From positions 9,594,501 to 9,658,500 of the forward strand of contig NZ_CP012159.1 of the NCBI RefSeq assembly GCF_001189295.1: a stretch of 64,000 nucleotides of DNA. The letters run 5' to 3'. This DNA is from Chondromyces crocatus. Its GTDB lineage: Bacteria; Myxococcota_A; Polyangia; Polyangiales; Polyangiaceae. Under the pieces are notes generated by a model that ran no database searches, was not told where the DNA came from, and saw only the letters and a program-made list of their open reading frames with translations. This document shows, one piece after another, positions 30,903-39,981 of this stretch (positions are counted from its first letter, which is position 1; every line of letters starts with the position of its first letter). A program made the translations under genes and the position numbers.

Positions 30903-33431
30903 ATGTCCACGGCCCCGCCCTCGCGCCGCCGCCCTGAAGTCCTCGCACCCGCAGGTGACGAGGCCGCGCTCGACGCTGCGATCCGCGCCGGAGCCGACGC
31001 CGTGTACTTCGGCCTCCAGGGCTTCAATGCCCGCGCTCGCGCGAAGAACTTCGACACCGACGGCCTCGCCCGCACCCTCGCTCGCCTCCACGAGCGCGGC
31101 GCCCGCGGCTACGTCACGCTGAACACGCTCGTCTTCGACGACGAGCTGCCTTCCGTCGAGGCCGCGGCCCGCGCCTGCGCCGCTGCCGGGGTCGACGCGG
31201 TGATCGTGCAGGACCTCGGCGTCGCCCGCCTCGTGCGCGCCGTCGCGCCCGACCTGCCCATCCACGCCTCGACCCAGATGACCTGCACCGACGCGGGCGC
31301 CGTGGAGCTGGCCCGAGAGCTGGGTGTGGAGCGCGTCATCCTCGCGCGTGAGCTGTCCCTCGACGACATCGCGCGCATCCGCGCCCAGACCGACATGGAC
31401 CTCGAGGTCTTCGTCCACGGCGCGCTCTGCATCGCATACTCCGGTCAGTGCCTCACCAGCGAGGCCCTCGGCGGACGCAGCGCAAACCGCGGCGCGTGCG
31501 CCCAGGCTTGCCGCCTCCCGTACCAGATGGTCGTCGACGGCGTGCTCCGGGATCTCGGCGACCGCGCCTACCTGCTCTCGCCTGAAGACCTGGAGGCCAG
31601 CGCGCTGATCCCGCAGCTCGTCGACCTGGGCATCGCCTCCGTGAAGATCGAAGGCCGCCTCAAGGGCCCCGAGTACGTCGCCGCGACCACGCGGCTCTAC
31701 CGCGCAGCGATCGAAGCGGCCATGTCCGACCCAAGCAGCGACGACGCCACGCGCCGTGGCGCTCCCGTCCAGTACCCCGACGCTGCCCTCCGCGACGTTG
31801 CGCTCCAGATGTACTCGCGCGGCTCGGGCCCTGGATTTCTCGCTGGCATCGACCACCAGCGCCTCGTCGAGGGCCGAGCCTGCGATCACCGAGGCCTGCT
31901 CACCGGCGACTGCCTCGGCGCCGCGCGTCACCGCGGGAGGCTCCACCTCCGCGTCCGCCTCGCGCGCGCCGTCGCCCGCGGGGAAGGTGTGCTCCTGGAG
32001 GGCGGCTTCGGTGGCGAGGGCGAGATCGGCGGACGCATCTGGGGCGTGCTCCGCAGCGGCGAGGACGTCGAGCGCGCCGACGCTGGCGACGAGGTGCTGC
32101 TCTGGCTGGGCCCCGACGTCTCGCTCGCAGGCGCCCGCGAAGGCCGCCGCGTCTGGAAGACCAGCGATCCTGCGCGCGAGAAGGCCGTGCTCGCCGAGGT
32201 CGACCGCGCCCCCCACCGCCTCCGCGTCGACGTCCGCGTGACCGGCCAGCTCGGTGAACTCCCACGGTTCGAGGCCAGCACCGACACCGGGCTCCGCGCG
32301 ACGATCACCGGGGATGCGCCGCTCACCGAGGCGCACGGCGGCGCGCCTTTCGCCGACGTCCTGCGCGACAAGCTGGGCCGCCTGGGGGACACCCCCTTCG
32401 CGCTCGGCCAGGTCGACCTCGACCTCCCCTCGGCCGCCATGCTCCCGCCCTCTTCCCTCAACCGCGCCCGCCGCGCCCTCGTCGAGCACCTCCTCGCCGC
32501 GGCGCGCCGCGCCTGGACCACCACGACCCGAGGCGTTGCCGACCTGCTCGACGCCGCTCGCCCCGCGGATCGAGCCCCGCCTCCAGCCGGCCTCTTCGTC
32601 CTCTGCCGTAGCCTCGCGCAAGCCGAGGCCGCGCTCGACGCTGGCGCCGACGGCGTCTACCTCGACCTCCTGGAGCTGACCGGCACCGGCCCCGCCGTCC
32701 GTGCCCTGCGCACCCGAGGCGCCTCGTTCGTCGGCGTGGCGCCGCCACGCATCCGCAAGCCAGGTGAGGAGAAGATCGACCGCTACCTGGCCACCCTCCA
32801 GCCCGACGCGATCCTCGTGCGGGGCCTCGGCACCCTCCACGACGGTACGGGCGCTGGCATCGCCCGCATCGGCGACTTCTCCCTCAACGTCACCAACCGC
32901 CTCAGCGCCGCCGAGGTCCTCTCCCGCGACCTCGCCGCCTTCACCCCCTCCTTCGACCTCGACGCCACCCAGCTCGCCGCCCTCCTCGACGGCCCGTTCG
33001 CCCCCTTCGCCGAGGTGGTCGTCCACCACCCGATGCCGCTCTTCCACATGGAGCACTGCGTGATCGCCGCCCTGCTCTCCGAGGGCAAGGACCACCGCGA
33101 CTGCGGCCGCCCTTGCGAGCGCCACCAGATCGCCCTCCGTGATCGCACCGGCATGGATCACCCCGTCGAGGCCGACGTGGGCTGCCGCAACACCGTCTTC
33201 CATGCTGCAGCGCAGAGCGCGGCGGGCGTGGTCCAGGTCGCCCAGCAGAGCGGCGCCCGTCGCTTCCGGATCGAGCTGGTCCGTGAGGGCCGCGAGGAAG
33301 TCGGCCGCATCGTCAGCACCTACCGCAAGCTCCTGAAGGGCACCATCGGCGCCGCGGAGCTGCGCCGCACCCTGCGCACCGAGGGCGGCTACGGCGTGGT
33401 GGCGGGGTCGCTGCGGGTGCTCCAGGCCTGA
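30903..33431 (+). CDS. U32 family protein with DUF3656-type region, RlhA/YdcP-like
   Basis: An 842-aa cytosolic protein. The N-terminal TIM-barrel-like U32 domain begins PEVLAPAGDEAAL and includes YFGLQGFNARARAKNF, HASTQMTCTD and KIEGRLKGPEY. Four Cys (176, 183, 199, 203; CIAYSGQC and GACAQAC) are placed as Fe-S ligands, as in RlhA, TrhP and UbiU/V. A middle insert fits DUF3656, and a second barrel-like half ends with EHCV, DCGRPC and DVGCRNT cysteines. E. coli RlhA, needed for 23S rRNA C2501 hydroxylation, is about 650 aa, so this member is longer because of an extended second half. RNA hydroxylation is likely; collagenase activity of older annotations is not supported. The start lacks a ribosome binding site. 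Confidence 0.88.
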   Translation: MSTAPPSRRRPEVLAPAGDEAALDAAIRAGADAVYFGLQGFNARARAKNFDTDGLARTLARLHERGARGYVTLNTLVFDDELPSVEAAARACAAAGVDAVIVQDLGVARLVRAVAPDLPIHASTQMTCTDAGAVELARELGVERVILARELSLDDIARIRAQTDMDLEVFVHGALCIAYSGQCLTSEALGGRSANRGACAQACRLPYQMVVDGVLRDLGDRAYLLSPEDLEASALIPQLVDLGIASVKIEGRLKGPEYVAATTRLYRAAIEAAMSDPSSDDATRRGAPVQYPDAALRDVALQMYSRGSGPGFLAGIDHQRLVEGRACDHRGLLTGDCLGAARHRGRLHLRVRLARAVARGEGVLLEGGFGGEGEIGGRIWGVLRSGEDVERADAGDEVLLWLGPDVSLAGAREGRRVWKTSDPAREKAVLAEVDRAPHRLRVDVRVTGQLGELPRFEASTDTGLRATITGDAPLTEAHGGAPFADVLRDKLGRLGDTPFALGQVDLDLPSAAMLPPSSLNRARRALVEHLLAAARRAWTTTTRGVADLLDAARPADRAPPPAGLFVLCRSLAQAEAALDAGADGVYLDLLELTGTGPAVRALRTRGASFVGVAPPRIRKPGEEKIDRYLATLQPDAILVRGLGTLHDGTGAGIARIGDFSLNVTNRLSAAEVLSRDLAAFTPSFDLDATQLAALLDGPFAPFAEVVVHHPMPLFHMEHCVIAALLSEGKDHRDCGRPCERHQIALRDRTGMDHPVEADVGCRNTVFHAAAQSAAGVVQVAQQSGARRFRIELVREGREEVGRIVSTYRKLLKGTIGAAELRRTLRTEGGYGVVAGSLRVLQA

Positions 33432-33456
33432 AGCAGCCCGTCACGCGACCTTCACG

Positions 33457-34872
33457 TCACTTCCCAGCGGCGCGGGAGGGGCGTGCCAGGGGCACCTCGA
33501 GGGAGAGCCGCCCACTCTCGTACCGCGCGCACACCTGGATGCTCCCCAGCATCGCAGAGATCGCCTGCACCCGCGTGACCTCCGTGCCGAGCAGGTTCGG
33601 CCACGCGCCCGCCAGCAGGGTGAGGTACGCGCCGAGGCCAGCCTCCCTGAACGCGACGAGCACCTTGTCCCGCTCCGAGGCGGCGGGTTCCAGATCCCCG
33701 AAGACCTTCAGGAGTGCCGGCAGCAGCTCGCTCTGCACGGCTTCCCCCTCGGCACAGCGCTCGCTCGTGAAGGCCTGCGCGACGGCCCCCTGCGACGCAT
33801 CGGCGATCTTCCAGCTCGACGAGACCCGGCTGTCGGCGGGCGGGCCCTGGATGGTGAACGTACCGTCCGTGGCCACGCGGTGTGCCGGCGCCGAGAGCCA
33901 GAGGTTCTGCTGCGCCTCTGCCTGACCGAGCGCCGCGATCTGACGTCGCATCGTCGCATCGACGGCACCGCTCGAGAGAGCGCGCGCCGTGGCGCCGTAC
34001 CCGGTCGTCGTCCCCAGCTCCGCCACGCGATCGGGATCCATGCAGATGGACAGGCCCGCAACGGGATCGAGCGCCGTACATCGATCCCGCACGCCACCGG
34101 CCGCACCGCGGAAGGCCATCAGCGCTTGCACCGCGGCCCCGTGGTTACCGGGCACGAACAGCGGAAACGCCAGGTCCATGCGGAGATCACTGCCATCGGC
34201 GTAGGCGGCCACGGCGACGTCCTTGGCCTCCATCAGGCCGAGCGGGGGGTCCTTGCCGAAGGCCTTGCACCCCTTCGCCGCAGGGCACGCCTGAAACGCG
34301 CCGCCCCTCGAAAACGCCTGGATCAACGACGCCGCAGCGCGCCTCGGCTCCACATCGTCCAGCAAGGGCACGACGACCCGCACCAGGGTCGCGTCGGTCG
34401 CGTGCTCACGAAAGACCTCGTCGAGCACCTTCCCGGAGACGTCGCGCGTCATCGCCTCGACCGCCTGACGCGCCTTCGGCTCCGCCGCCGGGACGACCGC
34501 CAGCAGGAGAGGCCTCGACGGGTCGACCCCGCTCTTCTCGAAGACCTCCGGGATGGGCGCTTCGATCTCCAGGAGCGCGGAGAGCTTGTACAGCAGCGAC
34601 TCCCCCTTCGGCGTCCTCGGGAGCACCTCGTCGAGCCGGTTCACCGTGATGGCGGCGTAGACCGCCGCGTGGCCAGGAAACTGCCTGAACGCCTCGAGGC
34701 CGGGCGGCGTAGCGCCCTCGCTCCCTGCGCCCGCCTGCGCCAGCGGCGCGGCCACGACCGGGGTCACCATCGCTGGCCCCCCTCGCCCCTCCGCCGCCCC
34801 TCCCCCACAAGCCCCACAGGCCACCGCGCTCCACGCCAAACCAGCCCAGCACACCAGCGCTCGCACCTGCAT
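33457..34872 (-). CDS. probable lipoprotein, unknown function
   Basis: Predicted 471 aa. A hydrophobic leader ends in AVAC, followed by GACGGG, so export with lipidation at the first or second Cys is likely. The body has no recognised domain; it alternates helices and strands with motifs such as AAVYAAITVNRLDEVLPRTP, SRPLLLAVVPA and LDPVAGLSICMDPDRVAELG, and two Cys pairs (CPAAKGC, DRC..SIC) that may be disulfides. Similar large secreted proteins of unknown role are common in Polyangiales. Its 5' end is 130 bp from the divergent Sel1 lipoprotein gene, and its 3' end converges with the U32 gene 25 bp away. Confidence 0.75.
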   Translation of the reverse strand: MQVRALVCWAGLAWSAVACGACGGGAAEGRGGPAMVTPVVAAPLAQAGAGSEGATPPGLEAFRQFPGHAAVYAAITVNRLDEVLPRTPKGESLLYKLSALLEIEAPIPEVFEKSGVDPSRPLLLAVVPAAEPKARQAVEAMTRDVSGKVLDEVFREHATDATLVRVVVPLLDDVEPRRAAASLIQAFSRGGAFQACPAAKGCKAFGKDPPLGLMEAKDVAVAAYADGSDLRMDLAFPLFVPGNHGAAVQALMAFRGAAGGVRDRCTALDPVAGLSICMDPDRVAELGTTTGYGATARALSSGAVDATMRRQIAALGQAEAQQNLWLSAPAHRVATDGTFTIQGPPADSRVSSSWKIADASQGAVAQAFTSERCAEGEAVQSELLPALLKVFGDLEPAASERDKVLVAFREAGLGAYLTLLAGAWPNLLGTEVTRVQAISAMLGSIQVCARYESGRLSLEVPLARPSRAAGK

Positions 34873-34966
34873 CCGGGGAATCTATGCAGATCGTCACGGT
34901 CTGTACCAGGAGGTCCGCGCCGGCCGTCACCAGGTCTGTGGTCGGTCCCTCTGACGAGCAACCGGA

Positions 34967-34994
34967 TTGCGCCGCGGGGCCCCCCGGGTACCAT
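34967..34994 (+). promoter_or_regulatory. candidate promoter close to the start of the Sel1 lipoprotein gene
   Basis: TTGCGC (34967-34972) and TACCAT (34989-34994) are separated by 16 bases, with the ATG at 35003. The segment GGTACCATCGCCGCCC directly before the ATG resembles the segment before the U32 start (GGTAGATACGCCGCCCC), and both lack a ribosome binding site. Confidence 0.35.
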
Positions 34995-35002
34995 CGCCGC
35001 CC

Positions 35003-36820
35003 ATGCGAACTCGCGGCGCGCTCTTTGGCTTCTCCCTTGTCCTCTCCCTCCCTGCCCTCTCCGGCTGCGGTGCAGGCGCACCGGCGGAGGCCATCCGGCC
35101 CACCGCCCCCACCTCTTCCGAGGCGCTCGGGGAAGCCGAATGCCGCGACGTGAGCGAGGGTGGCGAGCCTCTGGTGGTCGACTGGAAGCCTGATCAGCGA
35201 GGTGAGCTCGAACTCGCCATGGGCGAGGGTGTCGCCGTCGTGGCCTACAGCTGCGACGGCATCAAGCTGCTCAAGGACTGTCGCATCGATGGCAGCTACG
35301 GCTTCCTCGGCATGACCCGCAAGGAGCAAGTCGTCCGACTCCAGAACGCCGACGAGCTCCGCGCCAACCTCCCGCTGAGCGGCGCCAGCCTGGGCGGCGA
35401 ACTCGCCCGCGGCTCGTCGCTCGACATCGCCATGATCATGATCGGTCGCGCCAAGACCACCTGGAGCGCCCCGACCGAGGCCGATCTCCAGGGCGAAGGA
35501 AAGGCGTGCGCTGGGGCCACCCACTTCGTGCGGAGCGCGACCCTCGGCGCCTTCGCCGTCGACACCGGGAGCAACGCCAAGGTCCGCGCCGCCGCCGAGA
35601 TCTTCGGCGCGGGCGCCTCTGGCGGCTCCACCAGCGACAAGCAGGTGCAGAGCAAGGAAGGCGATCTCAAGGACTGCGCCAAGGCGTCTCCCAAAGACGG
35701 CAGCCCGCCGTCCCAGTGCGGCGCGCCCATCCGCCTCGTCCTCCAGCCCATCGTCAAGAAGTCCGACGCAGCCCCTGCCGAGACGGCGCAGGCTCCCGCC
35801 GAGGTCGCGTCCACGGAGCCCACCTGCCCCAAGGGCCTCGTCCTGGCCGATGGCAAATGCATGGCTGCTGCGTCTGCCCCCGCTTACCAGTGCGAGGCGA
35901 AGAACGCCGAGGAGTGCAAGTCCCAGTGTGCCAAGAAGCACCCCGGAAGCTGCGCGACCCTCGGCGCACTCTACATGAACGGCCAGGGCATCGAGCGGGA
36001 TCCGGCTCGCGCTGCCGAGGCCTCGAAGACGGCCTGCGATGGCGGCGAAGCGGCAGGCTGTACCCAGCTCGGCATCCTCACCGCCGAGGGCACCGGCGTC
36101 ACCAAAGACGTCGCTGCCTCCCTCCAGCTCTTCGAGAAGGCGTGCAACGCGGCCGAGGCCATCGGCTGCGGCCGACTGGGCAGGGCGTACCTCACGGGCG
36201 ACGGTGTCACCGCGGATCCAGCGCGTGCCGCCACCCTGCTCACCCAGGGCTGCGAAGGCGGCGACGATCGGAGCTGTGCCGCAGCGGCTCCCCTCTACGC
36301 CAGCGGCAAGGGGGTACAGGCCGACGAGGCCCGCGCTGCCGCCTTCTACAAGCGCGCCTGTGACGGCGCCGACGCGGCGAGCTGCGACGCTCTCGGGCAG
36401 ATGCACGAGACGGGTCGCGGCGCCTCGAAAAACCCCATCCTCGCGAGCATGCTCTACCAGCGCGGCTGCATCCGCGGGCACGGCGATGCCTGCGCCAACC
36501 AGGGCCGGCTCGAACTCGCCAAGCCCGGTGGCAACGCCGACGCCGCGCGCCGCGCCTTTCAGCAAGCCTGCACGTGGCGCTCCGCCGTGGGCTGCGCCGT
36601 CCTCAAGGCCGTCTACGGCGAGAACCGCCCCGTCATGCCCGACGTCGCGCAGCAGCAGGCCCTCCGCAAGAGCTGCGACAGCGGCAACACCCGCGACTGC
36701 GCCACCCTCGGCGTGCTCTCCGTCGCCTCCGGCAACAAGGCCGGCGGGAAGATCGATCTCGATCGCGCCTGCACCCGCGGCGATGCCTGGGCCTGCTCCG
36801 TGGCCAAACAGCTCAAGTAA
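35003..36820 (+). CDS. Sel1-repeat lipoprotein
   Basis: Predicted 605 aa with a signal peptide and lipobox LSGC (Cys22). Residues about 40-260 form a domain without recognised family; a disordered Ala/Pro/Glu linker follows. From about residue 285 there are eight or more Sel1-like units of about 36 residues, each with paired Cys (pattern KACDGGEAAGCTQLGILTAEG), typical of Cys-rich Sel1 (HcpA-like) proteins in which each unit is disulfide-braced. Such solenoids mediate protein interactions in the periplasm or at the surface. The ATG at 35003 gives a proper signal peptide; an upstream TTG in frame does not. Confidence 0.85.
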   Translation: MRTRGALFGFSLVLSLPALSGCGAGAPAEAIRPTAPTSSEALGEAECRDVSEGGEPLVVDWKPDQRGELELAMGEGVAVVAYSCDGIKLLKDCRIDGSYGFLGMTRKEQVVRLQNADELRANLPLSGASLGGELARGSSLDIAMIMIGRAKTTWSAPTEADLQGEGKACAGATHFVRSATLGAFAVDTGSNAKVRAAAEIFGAGASGGSTSDKQVQSKEGDLKDCAKASPKDGSPPSQCGAPIRLVLQPIVKKSDAAPAETAQAPAEVASTEPTCPKGLVLADGKCMAAASAPAYQCEAKNAEECKSQCAKKHPGSCATLGALYMNGQGIERDPARAAEASKTACDGGEAAGCTQLGILTAEGTGVTKDVAASLQLFEKACNAAEAIGCGRLGRAYLTGDGVTADPARAATLLTQGCEGGDDRSCAAAAPLYASGKGVQADEARAAAFYKRACDGADAASCDALGQMHETGRGASKNPILASMLYQRGCIRGHGDACANQGRLELAKPGGNADAARRAFQQACTWRSAVGCAVLKAVYGENRPVMPDVAQQQALRKSCDSGNTRDCATLGVLSVASGNKAGGKIDLDRACTRGDAWACSVAKQLK

Positions 36821-36925
36821 CGAGTCCGCCCGATCCTCCCCGCGCTCGCATCCGAGCCGGGGGATGGCGATCTCGACGGCAGCCATGGCTGACGGCGACT
36901 CTCCGTGACGGTGGGCCCGGCAACG

Positions 36926-36944
36926 GCGGACGTTCTCCGTCCGC
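36926..36944 (+). terminator. hairpin downstream of the Sel1 gene
   Basis: GCGGACG (36926-36932) and CGTCCGC (36938-36944) form a perfect 7-bp stem with a TTCTC loop, 105 bases past the Sel1 stop and about 130 before the next start. No T tract follows, so termination is only suggested. Confidence 0.4.
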
Positions 36945-37072
36945 GTACTGGCCATGCCTCGCACCTGAGGCATGACACCGGGTTGCTTCTGGATAGTCTG
37001 TGCTCGACCTTCGGGGTGCCCTCGCGCGCCCCGCGACACAGCCCTTCATCCCTCATCGAGGAACGCACCGTC

Positions 37073-37480
37073 ATGTCAGAGGCAGAGAATCTTCAGTTCA
37101 TCAAAGGCATCTACGACGCCCTCATCACCAAGGGCGACCCGGGCCCCTTCTTCGAGGCCCTCGCTGACGATGCCGTCCTCAGGATCACGATCCCGAGTGA
37201 CACCCCGCTCGGCCGGGAATTCAAGGGGAAGGAGGACCTGCAGCGGTATTTCGTCGAACTCGACCGCGTCTTCGCCCTCGAGAAGATCACCATCGACGAG
37301 TACATCGCCCGCGGTGACAAGGTGACCCTGCTCGGCTTCGAGAGCGGCACGGTCAAGCTCAATGGCAAGACCCTCGTGAGCGAGTGGGCCGGGGTCTTCA
37401 CGGTGGCCGACGGCAAGATCAGCAGCGTCCTCTTCATCGAGGACACCTCCGAACTCACCGCGGCCTACCGCGGCCACTGA
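37073..37480 (+). CDS. SnoaL/NTF2-like protein
   Basis: A 135-aa protein with the cone-shaped NTF2-like fold pattern: N-terminal helices (ENLQFIKGIYDALITKGD), a helix-strand step FFEALADDAVLRI, and a run of strands (KVTLLGFESGTVKLNGKTLVSEWAGVFTV is the core, split by short turns). SnoaL-like proteins include isomerases, dehydratases and stress-associated binding proteins, so function is open. No signal peptide. GAGGAA sits about ten bases before the ATG at 37073. Single gene; it ends within a hairpin shared with the convergent nucleotidyltransferase gene. Confidence 0.8.
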   Translation: MSEAENLQFIKGIYDALITKGDPGPFFEALADDAVLRITIPSDTPLGREFKGKEDLQRYFVELDRVFALEKITIDEYIARGDKVTLLGFESGTVKLNGKTLVSEWAGVFTVADGKISSVLFIEDTSELTAAYRGH

Positions 37481-37502
37481 GCGCCTGGCCACGGCTCAGT
37501 GG
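37474..37502. terminator. bidirectional hairpin between convergent genes
   Basis: CCACTGAGC (37474-37482) and GCTCAGTGG (37494-37502) are perfect 9-bp complements around an 11-nt loop. Each arm includes the stop codon of one gene (TGA at 37478-37480; complement of TGA at 37496-37498), so it can serve both directions. Confidence 0.6.
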
Positions 37503-38332
37503 TGCTCGTCGATCGCCGCCGTCCAGTGGGCGATCTCCTCCTTGCTCATGTGCCCCTGCGTCAGCCTCGCGTCCGCGAAATCCCAGCGGCTGACGTCGAC
37601 CAGATACTGCTGCCGTGACAGCAGCGTGCCCTGGCACATCGGCTTCCCGTCCGCATCCTTCCCTTCCTCCTCCGCGAGCCGCCGAAGCAGCTCGTGGAAG
37701 GGCTCCTCGGGGATGCGGTGCCGCTCCCCTGGATAGACGAACCCGAACATCAGGAGATGGACGAGCAGCACCCGCCAGTGCGGCCCGAAGCGCGCAATCA
37801 ACCGATCCCAGTCGATCTTGTCGGCGCAAGCGAGCAGCACGTGGACCACGTCGGCCCCATCGAACCGCTCCCGCTCCATGATGAAGCCCTTGCTCCAGAT
37901 CATCTCCTCGGCGGGCACGAGCATCACGGGCACCCCGAGCACCTCGCCCACGGGCGCGTGCTCGAACCACCCGTCATCCACGCGGGCCACGTTGTTTCCC
38001 GAGCTGAAGATGACGTCGACGAAGTCCTCGGCGCAGCGGGCCTTGCCCAGCCAGTGCGGGAAGATCATGTCGCACTGGTAACCAGCCGCGGACAGGGCAT
38101 CGAGCGCCGACTGCGCGTCCTCGGGCCGCACGAACACGTCCAGATCCTTGGTGTGCCGCTCGATTCCCGTGTACCGGGCGAGCGCGTACGCTCCCCCGAC
38201 GAGATAGGGCAAGCCCGAGGCGTTCAGTGTTCGCAGCGTGTGGATGTAGAACTCCCGGGCGTGGGGTTCGACGTAGCACTGAGCGGAAGTCCTCAGAATC
38301 ACTCGGTACCTCCTGGCATCAAGGGGGAACAT
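37496..38332 (-). CDS. nucleotidyltransferase-fold protein (MNT/AbiEii-like)
   Basis: A 278-aa protein whose residues about 40-70 contain PYLVGGAYALARYTGIERHTKDLDVFV, here quoted in two parts: the GG helix start (YLVGGAYAL) and the KDLDVFV strand with the two metal-binding acids of the nucleotidyltransferase fold. A helical C-terminal half follows (VHVLLACADKIDWDRLIARFG). Related proteins are nucleotidyltransferases of unknown target, some acting in toxin-antitoxin pairs; no partner gene is adjacent here. The start at 38332 gives an N-terminal extension of about 25 residues before the fold, so a downstream start is possible. Confidence 0.75.
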   Translation of the reverse strand: MFPLDARRYRVILRTSAQCYVEPHAREFYIHTLRTLNASGLPYLVGGAYALARYTGIERHTKDLDVFVRPEDAQSALDALSAAGYQCDMIFPHWLGKARCAEDFVDVIFSSGNNVARVDDGWFEHAPVGEVLGVPVMLVPAEEMIWSKGFIMERERFDGADVVHVLLACADKIDWDRLIARFGPHWRVLLVHLLMFGFVYPGERHRIPEEPFHELLRRLAEEEGKDADGKPMCQGTLLSRQQYLVDVSRWDFADARLTQGHMSKEEIAHWTAAIDEHH

Positions 38333-38510
38333 GGGGCCCCCCTGCCGAGATCGTCGAATCCGTCATTTGCTGTACATGGCGCTCGGGAGATCGCCCGCCC
38401 TGCTCGGGGCTCTCGGGGCCTCGTGCTGCCGAGCTTCAGCAGGGATGCGCCGTGGAGGTCTGGACGCGCCGCGCAACGCACGGCCTGCTGCGCTCGTCGT
38501 GCTCGATCGG

Positions 38511-39320
38511 TCAGGACGCGACGGACGTCACGCGCCCCGATGCGCTCCTGGCCCTTGCACGGCCCAGCTTCCGCAGGATGGCCCGCGTCATGGCTGCCAG
38601 GTTCGCTGGCGAGAACCTGAACCAGAAACCCACGTAGCAACCGTTCGATCGGTAGTCGGGGTTCACTGCGGCGTACGCACGGGCTGCGGAGCGCTCGAAG
38701 TACCCGGGTGGGTACTGACCCAGCGTCTCCTCCGTCATGAAGATGTCGACGAAGATCAGCCCCGTCTCCTCGTCGACGCGAAAGTCACTCTTTCCGGCGA
38801 GCGCCACGAAGGCGGTCCGCAGCGCCTCCTGTTCTTCCGGTGTCACGCCCCTCCCCCCACCTCGCCGAGGATCGAACACCTCGTACTGCGCGAGCGCCTC
38901 GGTGATGGAGACGAAGCCGAACAGGCTCGCCATGGAGAGGCGGTAGTAGCGCGTGAGTGGGTGCTCCAGCTTCAGCTCCAGGAAAAACAGGAGGCCCGAG
39001 ATCAGGTGGAGGCCGCGGTTCCGGAACGCCGGCAGCACCCGCAGCTTGCCCCCGATGATGGCGCGGCTCCTGGGCAGCTCCATCGGCGCCGTCCCCCAGA
39101 ACTGAAACCCGACGACCGCACACGTCTCCGCATGCCGGAAGACGTGCACCCGATCGTTCGTCTCCGCGTGAACCCTGAAATGCGCGAAGTCCTCGGCCAT
39201 CAGCGAACACGCCATCGTGTGCAGCTCCCTCAGCGCCGACTCCGTGAAGTCCTCCCGCCGGAGGGTCGTGAGGCGCACCGCGGGCTGGATCGACGCGAGG
39301 TGTTGCAGCAGCTCGAGCAT
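38511..39320 (-). CDS. hypothetical protein, possible GNAT-fold acyltransferase
   Basis: Predicted 269 aa from the ATG at 39320; a GTG at 39398 would add 26 residues of poor composition, so the start is uncertain. Core pattern: a strand pair VVGFQFWG, a segment SRAIIGGKLRVLPAFRNRGLHLISGLLFF resembling the acyl-CoA loop of GNAT enzymes (here split at RVLPAFRNRGL), and a C-terminal half with aromatic motifs NPDYRSNGCYVGFWFRFSP. No signal peptide. It lies 117 bp downstream of a clear GNAT gene on the same strand. Function not known. Confidence 0.6.
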   Translation of the reverse strand: MLELLQHLASIQPAVRLTTLRREDFTESALRELHTMACSLMAEDFAHFRVHAETNDRVHVFRHAETCAVVGFQFWGTAPMELPRSRAIIGGKLRVLPAFRNRGLHLISGLLFFLELKLEHPLTRYYRLSMASLFGFVSITEALAQYEVFDPRRGGGRGVTPEEQEALRTAFVALAGKSDFRVDEETGLIFVDIFMTEETLGQYPPGYFERSAARAYAAVNPDYRSNGCYVGFWFRFSPANLAAMTRAILRKLGRARARSASGRVTSVAS

Positions 39321-39437
39321 GCCCCGCGCGATAGCACGTCCGGAGACCCGCCGGCGGACGTCCCTCGAACTCGCCGGCGCGACGCCGACGAGCGACACAC
39401 CTCGGCAGGTGGGCTCCTGGGGCCTCCAAACGGCACG

Positions 39438-39920
39438 CTACAGCACGAGCTTCATCCCCTCGTGGCTCTTCACGAACCCGAGCCGCTCGTAGAAGCGGTG
39501 AGCGCGCTCGCGCACCTTGTTCGTCGTGAGCTGCACCCGGAAGCAACCTCGCCGCCGCGCCTCGTCGATCGCCCAGCGCATCATCGCCTCCCCCACGCCC
39601 CGCCCCCGCACCTCGGGCTCGACGATCACGTTCTCGATCATCGCCACCCGTCCACCCATGTACGCCACGTACTGGATGATCGTGAGCTGGAACGCGCCCA
39701 CGACCTGCCCGCCATCCACGGCCACGAGCAACATGTTGTTCGGGTCGTCCGCGATGCGCGCGAGCGCCTCGCCGTAGCACGCCGGCAAGGGCGGCCCTGC
39801 ATCTTCGCGCTTGAGGTTGCCCTCATCCGGGATCGCGAACAGCCGCACCACCTCGGGGAGATCCGCCTGCTCCGCGCGCCGGATCGTGAGGGGCGGACTG
39901 GAAGCCACTGGAGCGCTCAT
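39438..39920 (-). CDS. GNAT family N-acetyltransferase
   Basis: A 160-aa GNAT enzyme that would use acetyl-CoA to acetylate an amine. It starts with the typical LTIRRAEQADLPEVVRLF, has the central strands VVGAFQLTII and ENVIVEPEVRGRGVGEAMM, in which RGRGVG is the pyrophosphate-binding loop, and ends with RAHRFYERLGFVKSHEGM. Substrate unknown. Start at 39920; a start three codons upstream (39929) is equally possible. Divergent from the ThrE-type exporter across about 60 bp. Confidence 0.9.
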   Translation of the reverse strand: MSAPVASSPPLTIRRAEQADLPEVVRLFAIPDEGNLKREDAGPPLPACYGEALARIADDPNNMLLVAVDGGQVVGAFQLTIIQYVAYMGGRVAMIENVIVEPEVRGRGVGEAMMRWAIDEARRRGCFRVQLTTNKVRERAHRFYERLGFVKSHEGMKLVL

Positions 39921-39981
39921 GCGGCCCATCGTAGACCACGCGCGCGGGTCGCGCCTCGCCGCAGCGCACCACGCCCGACCC

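Noticed and set aside
30864-33203. A minus-strand frame of 779 codons opposite the U32 gene
   Set aside because: Simple composition without motifs; the plus strand encodes conserved U32 and Fe-S cysteine motifs.
30903-33431. Annotation as a collagenase-type peptidase
   Set aside because: The U32 name is historical; the Cys ligands and DUF3656-type region point to RNA hydroxylation factors.
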